Source: Streptomyces sp. 6-11-2 (GTDB taxonomy: Bacteria > Actinomycetota > Actinomycetes > Streptomycetales > Streptomycetaceae). Taken from it: a stretch of DNA of 64,000 nt. The notes beneath the pieces are model-generated. The model worked only from the letters and a program-made list of their open reading frames with translations. It was not told where the DNA came from and did not search any database. The position numbers were made by a program, and so were the translations under genes. Below, one piece after another: positions 58,752 to 64,000 of the stretch (the stretch's first letter is position 1; every line of letters starts with the position of its first letter). The stretch covers positions 3,844,001-3,908,000 of the forward strand of contig NZ_BJOR01000001.1 of the NCBI RefSeq assembly GCF_006540305.1, written 5' to 3'.

Positions 58752-59534
58752 ATGCGCATACGAGCCACTGTGGCCGTCGCGGCCGGCGCACTCGCCCTGA
58801 CCGCCCTCGCCGTCCCGGCCGCCCAGGCCGACGACGTGTCCGGAGACACCAAGATCTCCAACGTCGTGGTGAACGGCGGCAAGCCGGTCGTGGTCGGTGC
58901 TACGGCCGCCAAGAACGTCACCGTCACGTTCACCGCCACGGACGACTCCGGCATCGACTGGGCACAGGTGATCCTGTTCCACGGCCCGAACGTCGACAAG
59001 GCCGACAGCGGGGCGGTGGCCAACAGCAAGGACGGCACCGCCAAGTGCACCAAGGTGGACGCGACGACGTCGAAGTGCACCTCCACGTTCACCCTCGAGC
59101 CGCGGTACAACCTCATCAACAAGGTCGCCGGCACCTGGAAGGTGTGGGCCGTGGCCGCCGCCAAGGACGGCGACTACCTCCAGAAGGACAACGTCAAGAG
59201 CTTCAGCGTCCAGCGTCTGTCCAAGCTGACCACCAGCGCCAAGCCCAAGCCGGTGAAGAAGGGCAAGACCGTCACCGTCAGCGGGAAGCTCTCGCGGGCC
59301 AACTGGGAGAGCGGCAAGTACTCGGGCTACAGCGGTCAGGCGGTGAAGCTGCAGTTCCGTAAGAAGGGCACCACCACCTACAAGACGCTGAAGACCGTCA
59401 AGACGAACTCCACGGGCGCCCTCAAGACCACCGTGAAGTCCACCGCCGACGGCTACTACCGCTTCAGCTTCGCGGGCACCTCCAACACCCCGGCGGTCAA
59501 CGCCCCGGGCGACCTGGTCCGCGTGACGAAGTAA
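58752..59534 (+). CDS. Exported protein with repeat-type C-terminal domain (tandem paralogue 1)
   Basis: A 260-residue secreted protein. The ATG at 58752 starts MRIRATVAVAAGALALTALAVPAAQA, a signal peptide cleaved after AQA. The N-terminal domain (residues about 27-150) is beta-rich with a Cys pair (KCTKVDATTSKC). The C-terminal domain (about 157-260) is a beta-sandwich of the type found in Streptomyces surface proteins and is nearly identical to that of the next protein. The promoter segment is also duplicated. The function is unknown; calcium- or cell-wall binding is possible. Confidence 0.85.
   Translation: MRIRATVAVAAGALALTALAVPAAQADDVSGDTKISNVVVNGGKPVVVGATAAKNVTVTFTATDDSGIDWAQVILFHGPNVDKADSGAVANSKDGTAKCTKVDATTSKCTSTFTLEPRYNLINKVAGTWKVWAVAAAKDGDYLQKDNVKSFSVQRLSKLTTSAKPKPVKKGKTVTVSGKLSRANWESGKYSGYSGQAVKLQFRKKGTTTYKTLKTVKTNSTGALKTTVKSTADGYYRFSFAGTSNTPAVNAPGDLVRVTK
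59220..59534 (+). repeat. Near-identical 315-bp C-terminal domain repeat, copy 1
   Basis: From TCCAAGCTGACC to the stop codon this sequence matches 60413-60727 with about four differences in 315 bases, while the N-terminal halves of the two genes are unrelated at the DNA level. Confidence 0.9.
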
Positions 59535-59566
59535 CCCGGACCTGGTCCGCGTGACGAAGTGACCCG
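59511..59566 (+). repeat. 28-bp tandem duplication including the stop codon
   Basis: GACCTGGTCCGCGTGACGAAGTRACCCG (28 bp) occurs at 59511-59538 and 59539-59566. The first copy ends the gene with TAA; the second, in the trailer, has TGA. Confidence 0.9.
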
Positions 59567-59576
59567 CTCGCCGGGT

Positions 59577-59604
59577 AGCCGGCCCGGACTCTCCCGGGCC
59601 GGCT
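59577..59604. terminator. Terminator after first exported protein
   Basis: An 11-bp perfect stem AGCCGGCCCGG / CCGGGCCGGCT with a 6-base loop, 43 bases past the stop. Confidence 0.75.
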
Positions 59605-59640
59605 TCGTGGACCGGGCGCCCGTCGGGCACATACAGGCCA

Positions 59641-59794
59641 CTCACAGGAAATCCAGATTTCCGCGCAACCTTCTTCACGGATCAGGGATCTCATCATGTG
59701 AGTCAGACAGACTCCACGATCATTGGGCCCGGCGCCGAGGACGAACCGCGAGGAACGGCCGGCGCCGGCCCCCTTTCTCCACCTGGGGAAACGC
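59641..59794 (+). repeat. Promoter-region repeat, copy 2 (upstream of second exported protein)
   Basis: The second copy of the 58601-58751 segment, with the same GTGAGTCAGACAGACTCCAC block at 59699-59718 and the same CACCTGGGGAA spacer before ATGCGTATACGAGCCACC. It should give both genes the same regulation. Confidence 0.8.
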
Positions 59795-60727
59795 ATGCGT
59801 ATACGAGCCACCGTGGCTGCCGTGTCCGGCGCCCTGGCCCTCTCCGCCCTCGCCGTGCCCGCCGCGCACGCCGCCGGTCCCTCCACCTACCGCGCGGACG
59901 TCGCGAAGGTCTTCCAGGCCGCCCAATCGCCCTCAGCCGCCAAGACCGGGATCAGCGCCCGCGTCGCCGCCGACGAGGACATGCCGTACGACCTGGACGT
60001 CACCTTCTCCAACCTCAAGGTCGCCAAGGCCCTCAAGGTCGGCACCGCCGGCCACGTGTCCACCACGATCACCTACACGATGAAGTTCGGCGCCGACGTG
60101 GACGTGCGCGCCAAGGACTTCTTCACCGGCCCGTACCTCTACAAGGGCTCCTTCGACAGGCCGCAGAACGTGCTCTTCGGCGACGACCCGGCCAGCTGCT
60201 CCGTCACCTCGCAGACCACGGCCAACTGCAAGGGCAAGATCGACATCTATCCGGCCGATGGGGAACTGCGGAACGCCGAAGCCGGTTCGTGGCGCGCGGG
60301 CGCCGTGGCCGTCGCGTACAACGGCCAGGACCTCGAGTCCAACGACATCGATTTCAGCAAGGTCGGTATCGCCGAGAAGGGCGGCCTCGGCACCACGCTG
60401 GTGCAGCGCAACTCCAAGCTGACCACCAGCGCCAAGCCCAAGCCGGTGAAGAAGGGCAAGAGCGTCACCGTCAGCGGGAAGCTGTCGCGGGCCAACTGGG
60501 AGAGCGGCAAGTACTCGGGTTACAGCGGTCAGGCGGTGAAGCTGCAGTTCCGTAAGAAGGGCACCACCACCTACAAGACGCTGAAGACCGTCAAGACGAA
60601 CTCCACGGGCGCCCTCAAGACCACCGTGAAGTCCACCGCCGACGGCTACTACCGCTTCAGCTTCGCGGGCACCTCCAACACCCCGGCGGTCAACGCCCCG
60701 GGCGACCTGGTCCGCGTGAAGAAGTAA
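59795..60727 (+). CDS. Exported protein with repeat-type C-terminal domain (tandem paralogue 2)
   Basis: A 310-residue secreted protein starting MRIRATVAAVSGALALSALAVPAAHA, cleaved after AHA. The N-terminal domain (about residues 28-200) differs from paralogue 1 and carries VRAKDFFTGPYLYKGSFDRPQ and a Cys pair (CSVTSQTTANC). The C-terminal 104 residues (from KLTTSAKPKPVKKGK) are nearly identical to paralogue 1. Different N-domains with one common C-domain suggest a shared anchoring or binding module. The function is unknown. Confidence 0.85.
   Translation: MRIRATVAAVSGALALSALAVPAAHAAGPSTYRADVAKVFQAAQSPSAAKTGISARVAADEDMPYDLDVTFSNLKVAKALKVGTAGHVSTTITYTMKFGADVDVRAKDFFTGPYLYKGSFDRPQNVLFGDDPASCSVTSQTTANCKGKIDIYPADGELRNAEAGSWRAGAVAVAYNGQDLESNDIDFSKVGIAEKGGLGTTLVQRNSKLTTSAKPKPVKKGKSVTVSGKLSRANWESGKYSGYSGQAVKLQFRKKGTTTYKTLKTVKTNSTGALKTTVKSTADGYYRFSFAGTSNTPAVNAPGDLVRVKK
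60413..60727 (+). repeat. Near-identical 315-bp C-terminal domain repeat, copy 2
   Basis: The partner of 59220-59534, differing at about four bases. This is far less than the two N-domains, which points to recent gene conversion or domain duplication. Confidence 0.9.
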
Positions 60728-60740
60728 GCCACTCGGCCTC

Positions 60741-60754
60741 CCGGTCACAGCACT
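60741..60754. repeat. Solo terminal repeat matching the MITE near 6 kb
   Basis: CCGGTCACAGCACT is identical to the right end of the 5983-6207 element (6194-6207). The TAG stop of the P-type ATPase (60753-60755) overlaps its first two bases in the same way as the otsB stop overlaps the other end. Confidence 0.7.
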
Positions 60755-63149
60755 AGACGGGAAAGCGGCGGCCGGTCCATTTCCACAGGAACTCCAGGAC
60801 GGCCGCCGCCACCACCGCGATGCCCACCGCGAGCCACGGCATGGCCGTGCCCTCCAGCTTCAGGGCGAAGAAGTCCTGGAGCGCGGGCACGGCCAGGACG
60901 ACGAGGAACGCCGCGCCCATCGAGGCCACCAGCGCGATCCGCCACCAGGTGTAGGGGCGGGCGACGATCGCCAGGACCCACATCGAGACCAGGAACAGCG
61001 TCAGCGTGGCCGCGCTGGTCTCCGCGTCCAGGGCGCCCGGCCCCGTGTAGTGGTGGCGGGCGACCAGATACGTCACGAAGGTCGCCACGGCGGCCACCAC
61101 CCCGCCCGGTACCGCGTAGCGCATGACCCGCCGTACGAAGTGGGGCCGGGCCCGTTCCGTGTTCGGGGCGAGGGCCAGGAAGAAGGCCGGGACGCCGATG
61201 GTCAGCGTGGACAGCAGAGTCAGGTGGCGGGGCAGGAACGGATACTCCACCTGCGAGCAGACCACCAGCACCGCCAGCAGCACCGAGTAGACCGTCTTCA
61301 CCAGGAACAGGGTCGCGACCCGGGTGATGTTGCCGATCACCCGACGCCCCTCGGCGACCACGGACGGCAGGACGGCGAAGCTGTTGTTCAGCAGCACGAT
61401 CTGCGCGACCGCCCGGGTGGCCTCCGAGCCCGAGCCCATCGCCACGCCGATGTCGGCGTCCTTCAGCGCCAGCACGTCGTTCACGCCGTCGCCGGTCATC
61501 GCGACCGTGTGCCCGCGTGACTGGAGCGCGCCCACCATGTCCCGCTTCTGCTGCGGGGTGACCCGCCCGAACACCGTGCCCTCGTCCACGTCCCGGGCCA
61601 TCTCGTCCCGCTCGGCGGGCAGCCGGCGGGCGTCCACGGCCGTGCCGTCGAGGCCGACCTTCGCGGCGACCGCGCCGACGGACACCGCGTTGTCGCCGGA
61701 GATGACCTTGGCGCGGACGTCCTGCTCGGCGAAGTAGCGCAGGGTCTCGGCGGCGTCGGGCCGCAGCCTCTGCTCCAGCACGACGAGCGCGGCGGGCCGG
61801 ACGGTCCGGGCCACCTCCGGGTCGTCCAGGTCGCGGGCGGCGCGGGCGAGCAGCAGCACGCGCAGGCCCTGCTCGTTCAGCCGCCCGGTCTCGGCCAGGG
61901 CGGGGGCCTCGGCGGGCAGCAGCACGTCCGGGGCGCCCAGCAGCCACGTGCTGGAATCGCCGTCGCCCTCGCTGAAGCTGGCGCCGCTGTACTTGCGGGC
62001 CGAGGAGAAGGGCAGCGACTCCACGCAGCGCCACTCCTCGCTGTCCGGATAGGCGGAGATGATCGCCTGGAGGGAGGCGTTGGGGCGCGGGTCGGACTCG
62101 CCGAGCGCGCCAAGGACCTTGCGCACGTACGACTCGTCGTAGCCGTCCAGCGATCGCAGCTCGGTGACGTCCATGCCGCCCTCGGTGAGGGTGCCGGTCT
62201 TGTCCAGGCAGACCGTGTCGACGCGGGCGAGTCCCTCGATGGCGGGCAGTTCCTGCACGAGGCACTGCTTGCGGCCCAGCCGGATCACGCCGATGGCGAA
62301 GGCGACGGAGGTGAGCAGGACCAGTCCCTCGGGGACCATGGGGACGATGCCGCCGATGGTGCGGGCGACGGACTCCTTGAGGTCGTTGTTCTTCACCACG
62401 AGCTGGCTGATGACCAGGCCGATCGCGGTCGGGACCATCATCCAGGTCACGTACTTGAGGATGGTGGAGATGCCGGTGCGCAGCTCGGAGTGGACGAGCG
62501 TGAAGCGGGAGGCCTCTTCGGCGAGCTGGGCGGCGTAGGCGCCGCGGCCGACCCTGGTCGCCTGGAAGGCGCCGCCGCCGGCGACGACGAAGCTGCCGGA
62601 CATCACACGGTCGCCGGGCCGCTTGACGACGGGGTCGGCCTCGCCGGTGAGCAGGGACTCGTCGATCTCCAGACCGTCGGTCTCGACACAGGTTCCGTCG
62701 ACGACGACCTTGTCGCCGGGGCCGATCTCGATGAGGTCGCCGAGGACGATCTCGGAGGTGGCGATCTCGACGGCGGTGTCGTCGCGGCGCACCGTGGGGC
62801 GGGCCTCGCCTATGACGGCGAGCGAGTCGAGGGTCTTCTTCGCCCGCCACTCCTGGATGATGCCGATACCCGTGTTGGCGATGATCACGAAGCCGAACAG
62901 GCTGTCCTGGATCGGGGCGGCGAACAGGGTGATCACCCACAGGACGCCGATGATCGCGTTGAACCGGGTGAAGACGTTGGCGCGGACGATGTCGGGCAGG
63001 GAGCGGCTGCTGCGCACCGGCACGTCGTTGATCTCGCCGCGGGCGATGCGCTCCGCGACCTCGGCCGAGGTGAGTCCGTTCGGCCGGACCGCCGGGAGGG
63101 GCACAGGGTGCACCGGGTCAAGCTCCGCGCCCGCGTCGATGTGCGTCAT
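60753..63149 (-). CDS. Cation-transporting P-type ATPase (CtpE-like)
   Basis: A 798-residue P-type ATPase. It has the phosphorylation motif CLDKTGTLTEGG, the actuator TGEADPV (LLTGEADPVV), PMVPEGLVLLTS, the TGDGVNDVLALKDADIGVAMGSG hinge, and about eight membrane segments. There is no N-terminal heavy-metal domain. The PEGL motif and layout resemble mycobacterial CtpE, a calcium importer/exporter of disputed direction. It is encoded opposite two exported proteins that could bind calcium, though that link is a guess. The IclR and D-aminoacylase remnant are divergent upstream. Confidence 0.9.
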   Translation of the reverse strand: MTHIDAGAELDPVHPVPLPAVRPNGLTSAEVAERIARGEINDVPVRSSRSLPDIVRANVFTRFNAIIGVLWVITLFAAPIQDSLFGFVIIANTGIGIIQEWRAKKTLDSLAVIGEARPTVRRDDTAVEIATSEIVLGDLIEIGPGDKVVVDGTCVETDGLEIDESLLTGEADPVVKRPGDRVMSGSFVVAGGGAFQATRVGRGAYAAQLAEEASRFTLVHSELRTGISTILKYVTWMMVPTAIGLVISQLVVKNNDLKESVARTIGGIVPMVPEGLVLLTSVAFAIGVIRLGRKQCLVQELPAIEGLARVDTVCLDKTGTLTEGGMDVTELRSLDGYDESYVRKVLGALGESDPRPNASLQAIISAYPDSEEWRCVESLPFSSARKYSGASFSEGDGDSSTWLLGAPDVLLPAEAPALAETGRLNEQGLRVLLLARAARDLDDPEVARTVRPAALVVLEQRLRPDAAETLRYFAEQDVRAKVISGDNAVSVGAVAAKVGLDGTAVDARRLPAERDEMARDVDEGTVFGRVTPQQKRDMVGALQSRGHTVAMTGDGVNDVLALKDADIGVAMGSGSEATRAVAQIVLLNNSFAVLPSVVAEGRRVIGNITRVATLFLVKTVYSVLLAVLVVCSQVEYPFLPRHLTLLSTLTIGVPAFFLALAPNTERARPHFVRRVMRYAVPGGVVAAVATFVTYLVARHHYTGPGALDAETSAATLTLFLVSMWVLAIVARPYTWWRIALVASMGAAFLVVLAVPALQDFFALKLEGTAMPWLAVGIAVVAAAVLEFLWKWTGRRFPV

Positions 63150-63348
63150 GCATTCGACGGTACGTGCGGTTGTGCGGCTTTACTCGTCGAGAGGGCGGAA
63201 GATCCGACCTGGGGAGGAGAGGCCTCGTACGGCGGTCGTACGGACGGTGCACGACGGGACGGCCGTCCCAGGGGCGCGGTCCCCGGGGACGGCACCGGAC
63301 GCGGTCGGGCGGCGCGGCGGTCAACTCGGCCGTGGTGGCGGACTGTTG

Positions 63349-63377
63349 TGCAATGCAGAATTTCTCCTTGCAATGCA
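63349..63377. promoter_or_regulatory. Tandem TGCAATGCA operator, IclR-type
   Basis: TGCAATGCA at 63349-63357 and 63369-63377 repeats at exactly 20 bp (two helical turns). The core resembles IclR-family sites. It lies in front of the degraded D-aminoacylase and the IclR gene. Confidence 0.5.
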
Positions 63378-63419
63378 CGGCGCATGCTTATGATGCTGCG
63401 TGCGATCGGCGCGGGACCC

Positions 63420-63568
63420 AGCACGTCGATCCGGCAACCTATGACGACTCACGGCAGTTCGCGGACGGTGTGGACCACGTGGTGAACGGCGGCGCGTTCG
63501 CACTCCGCGACGGCCACCTGCGCAACGCCACGGCCGGCCGCGCGATTCGACGAGGAGGCTCGTCCTGA
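63420..63568 (+). pseudogene. Remnant of N-acyl-D-amino-acid deacylase/D-aminoacylase C-terminus
   Basis: The frame encodes HVDPATYDDSRQFADGVDHV, VNGGAFALRDGHLRNATAGR and AIRRGG, then stops at 63566-63568. This is the usual C-terminal end of the D-aminoacylase/N-acyl-D-amino-acid amidohydrolase family (DPATYxD, GVxHVxVNGxxALRDGxLTGATAGR). The catalytic N-terminal 400 residues are missing and no start codon is near. The regulator downstream overlaps its stop by four bases, so the two probably once formed one operon. The family link is by motif only. Confidence 0.6.
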
Positions 63569-64000
63569 CCGACCGGCTCGCCCCCACCCCCGGCGCACGC
63601 AACAACTCGGCCTCGCTGCGCCGGGCGCTCGGGATCCTCATCAGGCTCGGTGACGACGTCGAGGGCCACGGCTGCACGCTCACCGAGCTGGCCGCACAGC
63701 AGGGCCTGAGCAAGTCCACGGTGCTGCGGCTGCTCCAACCGCTCGTCGACGCCCGCTTCGTCCAGGTCCTGCCCAGCGGCGCGTACCGGCTCGGCTGGCG
63801 CAACGCCCAGCTCGGCCAGGTGTATCTGGCCGGGAACGACCCGCACCGCGACACCCGCGACGTGCTGAAGGGTCTGTCGGACGCGACGAGCGAGACCGTT
63901 CACCTGGTCACGGCGGACTTCCCGCACGTGGTCTACGTCGACAAGGTCGACAGCCCGCTTCCCGTGCGGATGGCCTCGCGGGTCGGCAGCACCCAGTCGG
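63565..64000 (+). CDS. IclR-family transcriptional regulator, 5' part, likely CTG start
   Basis: The N-terminal part of an IclR regulator, cut by the window end. The winged helix is LTELAAQQGLSKSTVLRLLQPLVDARFV. The ligand-domain start is GLSDATSETVHLVTADFPHVVYVDKVDS. In this frame there is no ATG, GTG or TTG before the domain back to a stop at 63442-63444. A perfect AGGAGG (63553-63558) lies six bases before CTG at 63565, so CTG is the likely start. It overlaps the stop of the D-aminoacylase remnant by four bases. Confidence 0.85.
   Translation, partial: MTDRLAPTPGARNNSASLRRALGILIRLGDDVEGHGCTLTELAAQQGLSKSTVLRLLQPLVDARFVQVLPSGAYRLGWRNAQLGQVYLAGNDPHRDTRDVLKGLSDATSETVHLVTADFPHVVYVDKVDSPLPVRMASRVGSTQS

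Overview
The window is chromosomal DNA of a Streptomyces. It has very high G+C, frequent GTG/TTG starts, almost no TTA codons, a HrcA-type groEL promoter, DasR-type operators, futalosine-pathway menaquinone genes and mycothiol-type enzymes. From memory the gene order follows the Streptomyces coelicolor core around cdgB-nagKA-otsBA-groEL2-murQ-mqnDB. I could not run a comparison.

Left part (1-24 kb): the end of a diguanylate cyclase (cdgB) and a membrane-anchored carbohydrate-binding-type protein; the aminosugar operon nagK-nagA-pfkB behind two DasR-like sites; otsB and otsA, convergent around a 225-bp inverted-repeat element; gpgS; a SAM-I riboswitch controlling a threonine-synthase-like gene that overlaps a MoaD/ThiS-like sulfur-carrier gene; cold-shock gene; groEL with two CIRCE operators; an OYE-family oxidoreductase; an efflux MFS; murQ with its RpiR-type regulator; a three-gene ABC cluster and several small hypothetical genes.

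Middle part (24-47.6 kb): cutC with a DasR-like site, a CAAX-type membrane protease with a repetitive tail, a HelD/HelR-type helicase, a GT87-type membrane protein, an XPB-type repair helicase with its large partner, a HAAS-like membrane protein, a HAD phosphatase, a BTAD-domain regulator with a broken N-terminus, a second cold-shock protein, the menaquinone pair mqnB-mqnD, a lipoprotein, an MFS protein, a DUF3027 protein and a 1,042-residue sacsin-like GHKL ATPase.

Right part (47.7-64 kb): a catabolic island made of a GntR/FCD regulator, three amidohydrolases and a complete oligopeptide-type ABC transporter. Four near-identical GGTATACC-type sites precede its transcription units, so one regulator probably controls the whole set. 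The last amidohydrolase runs into the promoter region of a tandem pair of exported proteins, which looks like the island's right edge. A CtpE-like P-type ATPase follows, then the remnant of a D-aminoacylase-like gene and the start of an IclR regulator with a CTG start codon.

The two most interesting systems are the SAM-riboswitch/threonine-synthase-like/sulfur-carrier operon (possibly a thiocarboxylate route to homocysteine) and the amidohydrolase-transporter island with its shared operator.
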